The notes: generated from the letters alone by a model not told the origin. 64,000 nt of DNA from Alisma plantago-aquatica (GCA_963693085.1 OY856409.1:1537045072-1537109071), one strand, 5' to 3'; positions 35,159-48,129 are shown, counted from the first letter of the stretch. Made by a program: numbers and translations.

Positions 35159-35254
35159 ATTTTTGCCCCCTTCATTACTCGAGGAACTGTTGCCGCCTTC
35201 TCTATGTTGCTGCCATCTTCCAAACTAAGAATAATGCATGAGCATATAAAAAAG
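35159..35254 (+). other. exon-like segment of unknown origin inside the CACTA element
   Basis: Preceded by TTTTTTTTGCAG and followed by AAG|GTAACA, both good plant splice signals. The 96 bases are an exact 32-codon open stretch starting I-F-A-P-F-I-T-R-G-T-V-A-A-F-S and ending H-I-K-K. I do not recognise the protein. It may be a captured host exon or part of a transposase. Confidence 0.35.
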
Positions 35255-38200
35255 GTAACAATTGAGGAAAGATCATATATGTAATCTGACAAAAAAATCT
35301 GCATGATATAGATCCAAAAATATGATAATAAAAATAAACTACTGGTTTAAGTATGCCCACCAATTGGTGACTCTAATTTTTTAGTGGCCATCTTAAGAAA
35401 CTAATAATCTTACTTGTTCATAAGACTATTATGAACTCATGTATTAATGGTGCTAAGCCTCAATGACTTGAGCAGAACCATATTGTGCTAAGCCTCAATG
35501 ATTTGAGCAGAACTATAAAGATTAACTATATGGAACACCCCTACCACCAAAAGATAGAATCATGATTTGTTTCCTTTAATTCTTACATTTCCTAGATTTT
35601 TTAGATGATTGGTGCAAGTCTTTTTGTCCAACAAGATGAGTAGCAAAGTTATTGCTTTCAGGATGACTATTGAAGAAAGTCATATGATTGTTACATCAAG
35701 GAAAATTGTTGTACGATGGGACAAATTTGTTGTACGTTGTGACTATGAATTTCTATGAACACCACTTTCTAACACTCACTAAACTTATATCTTTTGTTGT
35801 ATCTTTTTTGTTGCTAAGTAGACTGACCTTGGACATTACATAGTTTTAATTTTGATAGGGAACTTAACTTCCAAGCCAAATAGATAACTTCACTTTGACA
35901 TGTGAAGGAAAATTTCAGCCCATCTACTATTGCAGAGAAAATGGCAATGGGAAGACCAACTGCATTTATGAAGATACCAACCACACATATTTTGTTTTTC
36001 TTCAAAGTAGCCTCATTAATACTTTGACTGAGCCAACCTAATGGAGGATGGATCCATATAACTTTGGAACGAGTAGCATAAGCTCATGGATTAGGCTAGA
36101 AAAGACGTCTGGGTCCCCTGTGGCTAGCAACTCATCTTAGAAAACCCTTATATAGTAGTAAAGGCTTAATTTGTGATGTAATAAAGTGGGTCTCATTTTT
36201 GCACTTCTAGGTAGCTAAGAAATTTGAGATGAAGTCCATACGGTCAAATTAAACAATTGAAATTAAAGCGTACTATCAGTAAGCAAGAACCCCTTCGAAT
36301 AAGAACTCAAGTAGTATGCATGTTTTTTTAAAACTCTACAAAAAAGAGCTTCAGAACAGAGAACTTTACGAGACCCACTAAGGTATCAAACTAGCTACAT
36401 ATCTATATACGGATTCATCATGTTAACACATTTCCAAAAACCATTATTGTGCATCATCTTCAAAAACTTAAAGCATGAATCTTGATCTTGAACTCAAGAT
36501 TTAATCCCATAGTTATACAACTGTATATAACAAGAAGCAAAAATAGAGATATCATCATAGTTTGCTAGTTGGGAATAATAAACACATGTTTAAACAGATG
36601 ACGTAAACACATATTTGTTGCATTAGATGAAATAGTTATAAAACAATGTTGCCTCTTAGAAAGATGGTGGTGTATGTGTTGCTACAACAATATGATGTCT
36701 TGTAATATATATATACCTATATATATACCCATGCAAAGATCATTGTTCTGCATAAAAGCTTACGGAAGTCAGTGTGGAGTCGTCGATCTATGACAACAAC
36801 CATAGTAACCACCATGCTACATCAAATTCCCTATAAAGATTGGGACCCCTCCCCCCAATTATGACAATTCATGTGGTGTGTGTACACGAACCCTCCCTAC
36901 AAATGAAACATATGGAATAGGCATTGTCCATTTAACTCTAGTTGTCCTCTTTGCCTGAGAGCCCTATAACATATTGCCATGTTGGTTGTGGATGGACTAA
37001 AATCTACTAGAGTAAGAAGACTCAGAGATGAAGGGCTATATGAGCTAATGAGAGGGATTTCAATTGTTACTTTGACTAGTGTTGTAGCTTCAATTTTGAC
37101 AACTAATTGTTGAACATTTTTAACTTCTGTTAGAAAATTTTCTTGAACAATTTGCCAAGAGTTTTTTCAGATTAAGATATCAAATGGATGTTAATCTTCA
37201 TTACTTGATCTAACTTAATCATCTACTAGAGTTGATCTTTCTCACTGTGCCTATCATAGGCAGAACTATATATGTTGAGTATTCTTCATTGTATAAGATA
37301 GATATAACAATATTATATATTTAACTTTTTGAAATCCTCTTATATACTTTCTATAAATGTATAAGACCCATTGAGATAGAGAAAAAAGGATAACCTACGT
37401 AAACTATTGGATTCCCAATCACATGTTGCACCCAGATGGCAGTCATCTTCTTGAATAACTTGGCAGTCAAAACATTGGAGTATTGAGATACTAGAGTCTT
37501 TAAATATTCAAATCTGAAGTTATTTTTTAGGTGAACTTGTGGTTCAAATAATACAAGATTTAGTGCAGATTAAGTATCCCATTTAGGGATATTATCTAAA
37601 ATAACTAATGACTAGAATCCATAAGGAATTAACTTGTGATAAATTTATAACATTTTGCCCATAAATAAAGCTTACATTTTTAGTTGACGCTCAAAGAACT
37701 CTTCAAGCAATGTGTAGATAGCTAGATTCATACTTTTCTTAAACATCAGCACAATAGATACTCATTACATGAGAAGAGATGACGAACTGTAATATGCATC
37801 AATTGCCACTTCAGAGCACTAACAGGAGCCAGAAGTCCATATTTGTGCTACAGAAATAGAGAGCAGTATCGTGCATTTTATCAAGCAACTGTGCCCAAGG
37901 CAATACAATTAAGCATTCCACTGAAACAACAGAAAAGATCATAACTGCCAGTAGCTCATACAAGAGAAGCCTGGAGAAAATAGCATCTACTATTATAAGA
38001 AGGATGAAAAAATTAGTTCATCAGTATTTAATATTGATCAGGAACAATGTTTCAATGGCATTGGATGCATATAGTGGTGAGATATAATAAGCATCTGATA
38101 AGATACAAAGTCATCTTATACATTTATGACTAGTTTAATAAGAGTTTTTCTAACTAGGTTAAAAGAGGTAAGTTCTTATGCAACAGTTAGTTTATCTTAT

Positions 38201-41200
38201 TATATGTACACCACATTGTGTGTTGGTTTTATGCCTAAATGATGTTCTACTTATGGCTTAAAGAGGTATGGTTTGTCTCAGACAATATATATTCAGCATG
38301 TGCATGCTTGTTTATGAAAAGATGCCTTTGCTGGTATACACTACTTAATTACCTAATTTGATGTATTATTATGAGGATTATATTACATATAACTTGAAGG
38401 TATTAAACATATCAAAATGTTTATTGCCATCTTGCTAAACCCATCACAGCCATCGGGGAAATGTGACCTTATCAATCTTTACCACCATATTGGTACACCA
38501 TATAGAAGTAACAAATTTTCTTTTGCAGAAAATATTGAACTTGAGAATCTGATAAATATTGACTGCCAGGTACATGAGTGTCAAGCAACCAATATGCTAT
38601 CGGTTCGGCATTAATCTTACTGACTTCCTGTTACAAAAAGCAAACTATTAGTGTTGTACTGAAATACTGACATAAATGATTAACTGGTGTTTGAGTACCC
38701 AACAGTTTTTAGTCTAGTACGTTAGTACTAAAAGTGTGGGGGCATAAGTACGTGTGTTAATAGTTTAATGTTGGGGGAACAAGTAAGGTGTGTTAATAGT
38801 TTAATGTCGGGGGCACTTGGTAGTGACAATGGTGTTATGAAAATGGTACAAAAAAATTTTATTTTGAGGACCCACAACTCATGTAGGACTTCTTGTTTCA
38901 ATCAAAAAGAGTATGAACTATCCATATGATTAGGAGTTGAAAAAATATAAGTATTGTTGTTATAATAGTGGATGATAAATATTTGACTGAATCCAGAAAT
39001 CCTTATCATATTGTAATTCATTAGAACAATTTTTCCCTATGCCAATTAGTGGAAGGAAAAAAATTCTTTTTTCCCAATATCTACATTTTATTATTATATT
39101 TATCATTATTAAAATAGCAAACCATGAATCACCTTCATTTAAAGTGGTAGATCTATCTGAATACTTGAAATAGTAGCTTAAAGTATAATGTGAAATCAGT
39201 TTTGCTAATTCATGTGTTTGTTCCAAGTATTGAACAATACATGGAGTCCATACCACAACATATCGTTGGATTATTGGTATTGAAGGAGAGTCTAAAGATC
39301 ATCTCACATTCAGTATCTAGCATTTGAGGACCGAGCAATTGTGTTTCATTATTTTGGAGGAAGTAGATTTCTCAATAATAGTGCACAAGTTTAATGCATG
39401 TATCTATATGTGTGAGGTTTTTTTCATGAACAAGACTATACCCAAACAAAACTTGGTTTTCCATGCATTCCCATCCCATTCTTTCAAACTAGGTGGATCG
39501 TATGTCCATTGCATATTGCCCTTCTCTGTATTGGATGGATGTCTAAGGCAAAAAGATACACATACCCACATACCTTTTATCAATACCAATAACCAAAGAG
39601 TGATATCACACTGTTACTAGAAATCTATTGCACAAGTTGTGGAGTTATTAGTAAAAAATAACATTTTTAAATTGGAACATGTGAGTGGTTCACGATCAAC
39701 ATTTTTACATGCAAGTATCGTTCTCACTTATAGTATCTAACTATTGCAGAGCTACCCATTTCATATCAAAACAACAAAATCTTAGAAAGACTTTGAATGC
39801 ACAATTACAGTTCCAGTAAAATACCTTAAATTAAATGAACATATATTGTTGAATAATTAGTATATTTGATATGAAGGAAAAGGCACTATAATTTCGATCA
39901 TCATATACGATAAGAGACAATGATAACATATACACAAGTAGATTCAGACCTGGAAATGTGTTTCAACATAAGTATTTTGCATGTGTTGATCATCTTCAGT
40001 GTTTGCAGATAGAACAAATCATATCCAAAACTTGTAGATTCACATAAAATCTTAGGAGTATTCAGCAACCCATAACAACCAGAATAGACTTCAAGATTCT
40101 TCAGATAGATCCCAGCAACTGAAACATTCAATAAAGAGGTCCACCAAATAGACCCATAAAATCATCATGAAAACAACAAGATCCTCTTCACTGTTTATAG
40201 ATATAAGACTTTGTTCAAAGTAGAGCATGAAGTAGAAAAAATTCCTATTCTTAAAATTTGTATCAAGCAGTATAATTGAGTAGCAGTAGCAAGTTGTAAA
40301 GAGAAAGTAGAGGGTTTTGGAAAAATAAAGAAAATGGAGCATAATATATTTGGTTTTCTAGATCCTCTAGATGTACCACACCATCTAGCTGGGTGTACGA
40401 ACCAATCAGGAATCTCTTTAAAAGACATGATAGACACAAAGGGCATGCATGATACTTTAAAAGACGATTGCACACATTTTCAAGGTCTAATATTTTTAGT
40501 TTAAGAAGTTTGATGCTCAATCGTATATTTTATATACCACGTGGGAAGAACAAAATTTAATATATAAACTAAATAGATACAACTGCTGGATCGTCTGGGG
40601 AGAACAAAAATTAATATATACACTAAATAGATACAATTGTTGAATCGTCATATACAAACTAGTGTGCTCTGTACAATATAAGTTAAAATGTTCTTGTCAC
40701 TTATTCCAATATATCCACGAATTTGGATCCAATTGTAAGACAACTCAGTACCTATTACACTTCAGAAAATTTAATAGAGAACTGAAATTTATAGGTACAA
40801 AATGAGAACCTTATATACCATTGCATATCATTGAATATGATGCAATGTTGCTAACTGAAAACCATAACTCTAAACGATCAATATGGCACATAATTATTTT
40901 AATATACAAAACACGCATACATTATAATATTCAAATTCCATTCATCTCTCATTCTTATTGGTATATATGTGAGCATTTGTGATCACATGAACCATGCACG
41001 AGGTAAAGAGGATATATCACAATAACCTGAAATATCATCATTGGTAAACCAAAATGGAAAATGAGGTACTGGGATCAAGCAAGCCCATTTTAGTGCTAAC
41101 ACGATATCTGCATATATCAAAGTGCCAAAAGTCCTGCATTGACAATTAAGCTCGTGTATGAGTAGAGAACCATGTTCATGGTGCATGTTATAGGATAATA

Positions 41201-42495
41201 CAAAAACTTTTAACTAGGACCTTGAGGTTAAACCTCCACGTATAGAAAGTATGTTCATGAACTACATCATGATATTGCAACTTATCTTTAAGAAGTTCAC
41301 TTTTTCCTAAAGAGATAACAGGAAACCTGAATTGAATTCCAGATAAATGTTGATTATCTAAACAGAGTATAAAGAAGACTTAATTTCTAAGACCCCATGC
41401 TACAAAAGAAAATAAAGAATTCACTCAAGGTTGACCACAAGCCTTGGCACACTCTCTTTCAGAACGTGTATTAGATCTCTGGTTAGTGATGCTTAAAATA
41501 TAACTTCTAGATGATCATAATACAAAGAAGTCTTACAGGTGCACATGCGTCTCTAACCAACACCTATTATACTCAAATTTAAAATTGCCTCACGAGCTCG
41601 ATAAAGCACTCACTAGGTACGATTGCCAGAAATTGTTTAGATAAATGACGAAGAGCATAACATCCATGTGATAATTCATTGTTGTACTAAATAGCTATTC
41701 CAGGATTATAACATTTGCATCTTTGTACTCCTAAAACCACATTACCTTCCGTCAGACGCTAATCTGGTGGATTTCTATACGATGAAATACATGGAGACTT
41801 TATTATATTGTCTACCTACAAAGCCAAATCTAATCATAGGAAAGGAATGAGAAATTTCATAAAGGATAGATTGGGATACCCTTAATTCTAATAAATCATT
41901 TCTTGCTCACTCGAAGGTTGTAATATTACACATAGGATCAATGTTTTTCTGCTGCCAGCCGCATGTATCCGGTGAAAGTAGTATTTGATGGCAGAAGCTA
42001 TCGCAAACACGGGTATCTATTGCACCCATGTCATACTGCGTCGCCGTCCTCTTCTGCTTCTTTTTATTCATTAACTATCTCTTGTGGCAGAGTGAGGATC
42101 ATCGGTGTTCCTTGACCTCATTATGGATTCTCTCACTTCCTCAAACACTAGGCTTGATGCCAGAGAAATGTGCAAGAATCGGCAACATGGCCGTCCTGAT
42201 CCTAGCCTATCGCTCTTCTTGGCTTCACAAAGATGCCAACAATTGGGTGTGATAAGAGCGGGAAAATGTTACCTCAGAAACATCCCCGCGTATCCCCATT
42301 TTGAAATTCAGCTCTGCCACATTTTCTGCTCATTGTTAAGACCATTCCCAAAACCCAATTCTTTTCTTTAAATGCGAAATTGATATACATATATTAGTTA
42401 ACTTTTATTTAACTACATATTTTAAACTATACTTACACAAATTGTAAGGAAAGATATCATCTAGCTACACAAAAAGTAAATGTAACTAGAGAAAA
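35255..42495. other. AT-rich interior of the CACTA element
   Basis: Apart from the 38529 segment I see no supportable gene. Only short frames with low-complexity composition occur on either strand. The minus strand near 39901-40520 has Leu-rich pieces that I could not assign. Confidence 0.4.
38529..38569 (+). other. second exon-like segment inside the CACTA element
   Basis: TTTTCTTTTGCAG before and CAG|GTACAT after a 41-base block that reads N-I-E-L-E-N-L-I-N-I-D-C-Q in one frame. Same orientation as the 35159 block. Protein not recognised. Confidence 0.25.
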
Positions 42496-42524
42496 TGTAG
42501 TTAGTTCCTACTTTTTTTGTAGTG
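42496..42524 (-). repeat. right terminal inverted repeat of the CACTA element
   Basis: On the minus strand it begins CACTACAAAAAAAGTAGGAA and continues CTAACTACA; the canonical CACTA terminus is intact here. Confidence 0.8.
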
Positions 42525-42527
42525 TAT
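42525..42527. repeat. target-site duplication TAT (right copy)
   Basis: TAT directly follows the right CACTA terminus and matches 33806-33808. Confidence 0.65.
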
Positions 42528-43680
42528 ATCCCCTATTCTTCTATGTTGAGCAATTCAGCTATGCTTATTCATTCTCTTTGTCCTATGGACATTAGCCTAT
42601 ACACAATGCCTTTTCTTTTCAAAATCATGGTTCATGTGAACTACCTTATTTGATATTAATCATGTGATCATAAATATTCTTTTAAACTCTTATCTTATTC
42701 TTTGTTCATGATGGAACTCTAAAAGATGGCACGTGATGTCTTTTACCCACTTATGAGGTGGATGTATATGTTGGTCACTTATGTGGTGACTAGTTTATAT
42801 ATTTTGACTATACTTTCTACTTACCTCTACATTTAACATGATATGAGATTCAGTAGCACTAGAGTAGTGTAATTGCATTCATTTTTATGGCAGATGTGTT
42901 ATTTCATGCTGAGTAGATGTGATATTTCCTGCTCTTTTGGGATGGAAAGGAATCTCATACCTAGGGCAAAATGTGTGATTCTTGGCCTATGTTTTATATA
43001 TTTTAGAGATTGGAAGTATTCCTTTCTCTATCAGGTTTCAAGTTTATGAGACTTGGCCGCCTTTGTGTTTATATTATTATAGGCTATGTTTATCTCACAT
43101 ACATGCAGGTTGATGATATGGGGTGTGTGCCCTAATTCTTTACATGTGCTTGTGTGGCACAATATCTATGTTTTATTAATGGCAAGTATTCTTTTGTTAT
43201 CATATGAATTCAATTTTCTTTTCTCTTGATACCCATTTGGGTGGTCCTTGTCCTTTCAATGGGAAGCCTTTTATATTTAATGTCCTTTATTCCATATATT
43301 GCTCAATTTCCTATTTAGTATGCACATACCGGTCTTTGTTGATGTCATCTATTTTCTCTTTTTGTTGGGGTATGCTTCCAACCCTAGGTGAAGGAGTTGT
43401 ATGATAAGGCATGAAGTTTTGGACAAGCTTAAGGAGTAAAAGCTTGGAGACAGTTGTTATGGTTTAGATTTCCCTGTACTTAGATCCTTATGTTGTACCA
43501 TACATGTAAACCCTTATGGGATATTATGATGTACTTTTGTAATCTTTTGGGAAAATTGAATATAGTCATTATTTTTATTCCACTATTATACTTTGTTTGT
43601 TTTGAATACCATATATTGAAGTTTGAAAATTTGGCACCTATTCCAGCATACCTTTGAGTGTGTTTGGAATGGATGTTTCA

Positions 43681-45935
43681 TTCTTCAAATTTTTTTAGTA
43701 GGGAGTGGTGGTCCCACTCCTTACAGTTCCCCTGGTAAATGAATGCCGACTTCTCAAGGTTAATTTGTTGTCCAAAAACTTTCATATAGTGGTTCAGGAT
43801 CTCCTTACAGTTGGTAATTGATTCCCCCTCCGTGTTGATGAACAACAAAATTTCATCTGCGAACAGCAAGTGGGAAGGAGCCAGACCTGCCCCTCTCATC
43901 TTGTAAAGCCTTACCAAGCCTTCATTTAGCCTGGCCCTGAGAGATCGGCCCAGATATTCCTCCATAAGGATAAAGAGTGAGGGGGAGAGGGGGTCCCCCG
44001 TTTAAGTTCTCTTGTAGCTCGAAAGAAACCAGCAGAGCCACCATTCAATGACACAGAGAACCAAGTCATTGTGGTAAGGAACAAGAGAAGTTGAACCATC
44101 TGTTCCTTGAACCCAAATGCCTGGAGTGATCTATGTAAGAATCTCCAATCTACCTTATCAAAGGCCTTAGACATGTCAATTTTCATGATTAGATTCGTGT
44201 GCCCCAAATCCTTTTACCCAATGTCATGGCACAGCTCATTGGCCATTCTAATGCTGCTCGTGATATCTCTACCTTTGACGAATGCATTATGCTCCTCTGA
44301 GATCAGCCGTGGGAGTAGGGGGCATCCTCAGTGCCAAAAGCTTTGAGACCAGGCACATAGCCACATTGCTAATACTAATGGGTTTGAAGTCTCCAAGCAT
44401 CGATGGCTCATCCCCTTTGTGGATCAACACGATCTTCGTGGATAGAATTCCATGGAAGATCAGTTCCTGCCAGAAGTACTAGTAACAAAGGCGAGCATGT
44501 TGTCTTTAATCACCTCCCAGGTAAAGCTAAAGAACGACATCCCGAATCCATTAGGTCCCGGGGCACTATCTCCACCATCCAATGAGATCAGGGCATTCCA
44601 TGTCTTAGCCATCATCAGCAGAGCCAGTAGCAGGCTATTGTCTTCTTCCATAATGATATTAGGGATGTTGTTCCACCTAGCTTGCTTCAGGTTGTAGCTG
44701 GAGGATTCTGTGAACAAATCCCTAATGAAAGACTCCGCTTCCTACAATATCAACTCCTCTTCCTCAATCCAAGATCTGTCTCCCCCACGGATCATGTGAA
44801 CCATCGCCATCCTTCTCCTTGCCTTGGCCTTAGCATGGAATAAGGTTATGTTCCTCTCCCCCTCTTTTAGCCACCTGACCCCCGATCTCTCCCTCCAGTA
44901 AATCTCTTCAAGCTTCATGGCATCCTTCAGATCATCTTCAGCTTTCACCCATGCTTCTCTCTTTTTAAAGGTTGGATCAAGGTCATAGTTCCTATGACAT
45001 TATTCTACAGCAACCTCATTTCCCTTAATGTGCATGAAAAGGTGACCAAAGACATCCTTGTTCCAAACCTTAAGGGCCTTTTTCACATTCTTCATCTTCA
45101 TGAACAGCCTGAAACTTGGATTGCCCCAACCTTCAAACTTCTAGTTGTCACTAATAACTCCAAGCAATCCCTCGTATGAAGTCCACATCTTCTGGAACTT
45201 GAAAGATCCTTTTTTCATATGCGCATTCGACCTGTGAAATTCCAACAGGAGAGGTGTGTGATCCGAATGCAAGGTGCAAGCCAAGTGGTATATCCTTCCC
45301 TAGATCCCCTCCTCTCAATAGAGAGCATTCAAAAAGCCTCTGTCTAGCATGGACCATTGGCTAGGAATCTCGTTCCTCTATTTGTCCACCCAAGTGAATG
45401 GGCTACCCTGGAATGTCATCTACTGTACTCCAGCATCTTCAACCCAGTTCTTGAAATCATTCATCGCAATAGGAACTGGTTCATTACCGCCAACCCTTTC
45501 TTCTCGCATTAGGACCACATTGAAGTCACCTCCAACCACCCAACACTTCCCCTGAAGTATGATCGCCTCCACATTCAAATCTCCCTAAAGGTTTCTACTA
45601 ATGTTCCAATCATAGTTCACGTACACCCCTATAAATGTGAACTCCTTTCCCACCACTCATCCTGCTTCAACTGTGATGAACTACTCACTGTAGTTTGAGA
45701 CTCTCAAATTCAGGCTCCTATAAGAAAGTACTCAAAGCTTGATGTTTCCATTTTTGTTGGTGGCGTACCAGTCAAACCCCATACAATCCGCAATGGCCAT
45801 GATCCTCGAACTATCCGCAAAGGGCTCGGAGATGACCACCATCTCCGGTTTAGGAATCCTTACCAGGGCTCTTAGACGTACTCTACTGTCAAGGTCCACT
45901 TTACCTCTAATGTTCCATACAAGGATCTTTAACAT
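43681..45935 (-). pseudogene. LINE ORF2, N-terminal half (endonuclease and reverse transcriptase)
   Basis: Start at the ATG at 45935 (M-L-K-I-L-V-W-N-I-R-G). The apurinic-type endonuclease shows W-N-I-R-G, S-E-P-F, G-G-D-F-N-V-V-L and S-D-H-T-P-L-L, so its catalytic Asn, Glu, Asp and His positions are all still readable. Then come the linker R-W-L-K-E-G-E-R-N and the RT blocks A-P-G-P-N-G-F, K-I-D-M-S-K-A-F-D-K-V-D-W and L-L-F-A-D-E-I-L-L-F. The normal F-A-D-D is F-A-D-E. Several in-frame stops and a frameshift near 43990-44010 make it inactive. It would make the nicking and copying enzyme for target-primed insertion. Confidence 0.85.
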
Positions 45936-46079
45936 TAAAGAACCAGATAAATCTCGTATCAAGCGTGCCCTCTCATTACTACTTCTGGATCCCTTACTCG
46001 TCTCCTCCCCAAAAATGGTAAGAAACGCAGTGTCCCTATCAGCTCCTCTACTGCCTCCTCACGACCCCAGGAAGACCCA

Positions 46080-47618
46080 ATCTTGAGTGTTGTCCGTGCT
46101 CCATTTGATACCTCAGGCTTCCCTCACCATCCTCACAAGCGAGCTTCCCATATTGCTGAAGATCGTTTCAGGTACCGATGAAAGGAAATCCCCAAAAATC
46201 GAGTCAAGCACCCTTACCCTTCTCCCTTCTCCGTTCCTAACCATGCGCCCCTCTGGAACAAAGTAGATTCTAGCACTTCCACTCCCTGCCGGTAGATCTG
46301 ACAGAGTCCTCTCTTTTGAGCAACGTGTGGCCTCTAGGGGTGTCCCATGTTGATCCGCACCCACGGGGGGTAGCGATCCTTCTCTAGAGGTACTATGTCC
46401 TCTAATGGCTCGCTCGATGCCTGAGTTGGCATGCTGACAGCTTCTGGTCAGCCTCCCTTCCTCCTGCGGTGATTGAGTGAGTGTGGGGGAAACTGGGGGG
46501 GGGGTGCCTCCCCACGATGACTGACCCTCCAATCAGGAACACCTCCATCGACAGGCCCATAATATCTCCCATAGCCATAAGAGACAGTGAGTCCTCCCCC
46601 GTCAGGATGAACGTCATTGGGGTGAACTCTATCTCAGATAGCTTAATGTCGATGAAGACGGTCATCCTCCCCAGAGTGTCTTCTTCTTTAGCTCACACTA
46701 GGATCAACACTTCTGAGAGGTTTGTTGCGTGTTGGCGCCAGGAGGAGGCTCCTCGTAACCATCCAAAAGGTCCACAAATTTGTTCCAACTTGGCCGAGGT
46801 TCAACAATGGAGGGGTACGCCCTCTGTCAGCATCCACCACCAGGAATCTCCCTCCACCGTCTTGATTGGGCTCCACCTACCCACAGATAAACTCCATCCT
46901 CTGACAGAAACCTCTCCCGCCCGCATGAGCACTTCTGTCAGTCATCTATCCTTCGAGAAAATGATCCCCTGGTCCTTTGCGAATGGAAACACCTTAATGG
47001 CGTCCAGCCATTTCTCCCATATGGTTTTCTCGAGGTCACTCCTAGGTATCATCTCCTTCCATCGGATCACCATCCCACCCTCCAGGACCTGTTCGGTGAA
47101 CTGGGATGCCTCACCCCCCCTCTCAAGAAAGCGACCCTATCATGCCTCGTTGCCCGGTCAAAACCACCTCCTCCCCACACTTTCTTCCCCCTTTCCAGAG
47201 GTGGAAAAGCTTGTCCATCCGCCTGATCCGGCGGGGTCGGAAGGGTAAATCCCTGAGATGTGCATCCTCGAGCCCTATTTCCGACCCCCCCTCATCTAAG
47301 GCATGCCCATGGGTTCCTACATTCCCTCTTACAGTGCCCCCAATCCAGACATTTATGGCACCGTTGCTTCCGATAAGGCATCCCGCCCCTAGGCACGCCT
47401 CCCCTCCTCTCATGTCATTCCTCCTCGCTTCTCTCCTCCCTACAAATTTCTAAAGTTGGCTCCCGAGGTATCCTCTTCCTTCTCCTATTCCCATCCTACC
47501 AAATCCCCTGATTTTCCTCCTCCTTGTCTGGGATTTGGCGCTCATCCGTCTCCTCTAGGATCCCCTCATCATCGCTCCCATTCGGAAACTGAGTGTGCCT
47601 CCCACTCAAAGCAGGCAT
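46080..47618 (-). pseudogene. LINE ORF1, nucleic-acid-binding protein, decayed
   Basis: ATG at 47618 (M-P-A-L-S-G-R-H). An acidic segment leads to a CCHC knuckle, C-H-K-C-L-D-W-G-H-C-K-R-E-C (about 47373-47332). A DUF4283-like region follows (K-V-F-P-F-A-K-D-Q-G, V-R-G-W-S-L-S-V-G-R-W), then G/P-rich sequence. The knuckle precedes the DUF4283-like part, whereas many plant L1 ORF1 proteins have it behind. Several in-frame stops and frame changes break it. Confidence 0.6.
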
Positions 47619-47699
47619 CCTTCTAGAGAAGCTTTTAGATCTGGAGGATCAGAGGCCTTGTGGTGGAGACCCCCACTGCTGTGTGGAATGGGGAGGCCA

Positions 47700-48125
47700 G
47701 GCCGGCACGTCACCTTCCTCCTTCCGCCCTATGCCCGATACAGCAACCTACAGCTACTCACCAGCCCAAAATGGGAACCACCCTCCCTCTCTGCCTGACA
47801 CGGAACTGGCGCGCTCCCCCTCTATCTCACCTCCTCTCTAGAAAAACCCTTGCTCGAAACAAGAGCACTCCTGCCCGATACGCAATCCCTGCTCCTCTAC
47901 AGATCTTGTGCCACACCACCAGCCCACGTACACCTTCCACCTTTCACACCTCCTCCAAGCAACCTCTTTCCCGACATCCCTACATGCCCGACACGCTGAT
48001 ACGGGAGCCAAAAGCCTACTACCCGATACTCACATAGCAAAAGTTGCCTCGCGCGATACCATGACCACATTTGCCTTGCCTGATATCGGGGCCATATCTG
48101 CCTGGCCCGATACTGGAGAGTATCA
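47700..48125. repeat. GCCCGATAC-type motifs at the 5' flank of the LINE
   Basis: GCCCGATAC-like half-sites near 47731, 47873, 47983 (GCCCGACACG), 48020, 48077 and 48098, the same motif as in the Athila LTR and spacer. No pairing into clear hairpins. It could be a decayed fragment of that Athila family or the LINE 5' UTR. Confidence 0.6.
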
Positions 48126-48129
48126 TTGC

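Larger units (their letters stand above)
33809..42524. mobile_element. CACTA (En/Spm) DNA transposon, probably non-autonomous, 8.7 kb
   Basis: Terminal inverted repeats: left CATTACGAAAAATATGG, right (reverse complement) CACTACAAAAAAAGTAGG, both continuing to TAACTACA. A 3-bp TSD and repeated subterminal TGTAGCTA/TAGCTACA-type motifs within 250 bp of each end also fit the superfamily. The left end has mutated from CACTA to CATTA. No TnpA or TnpD transposase could be recognised in the AT-rich interior, so it needs a helper or is dead. Exon-like pieces with good splice sites suggest captured gene fragments. Confidence 0.78.
32089..43680 (+). mobile_element. LTR-like insertion (about 2.87 kb without the CACTA element)
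   Basis: Inserted in LINE ORF2. The ends read TGCCTTGAGT... and ...GGATGTTTCA, so TG...CA. No coding sequence or PBS is present. A TATA box at about 33234-33240 and a U3-like repeat upstream of it suggest a solo LTR in plus orientation. No 5-bp duplication is visible (AAGAT on the left, TTCTT on the right), so the class is tentative. It is split by the CACTA element at 33809-42524. Confidence 0.4.
29998..47700 (-). mobile_element. L1-type LINE, nearly full length, interrupted by an 11.6-kb insertion
   Basis: On the minus strand: ORF1 (47618-about 46080), ORF2 endonuclease and RT (45935-43681), insertion (43680-32089), the rest of RT, zf-RVT and RNase H (32088-30321), 3' UTR and an A-run (30005-29998). 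The two ORF2 halves join in frame at the RT block ...F-E-E | I-L-G-F, and the insertion length (11592) is a multiple of three. Total LINE length is about 6.1 kb, normal for plant L1. The 5' end is uncertain: motif-rich DNA to about 48130 might be its 5' UTR. Confidence 0.7.

Noticed and set aside
39901..40520. Leu-rich minus-strand frames resembling an F-box/LRR gene fragment
   Set aside because: Only loose Leu spacing and one E-I-P-D-W-F-like block; frames change and no domain can be followed in AT-rich DNA.
46481..48037. Several plus-strand Pro/Ser-rich frames of up to 255 codons
   Set aside because: Antisense to LINE ORF1 and the motif-rich flank. The minus strand has the recognisable knuckle and DUF4283-like blocks.
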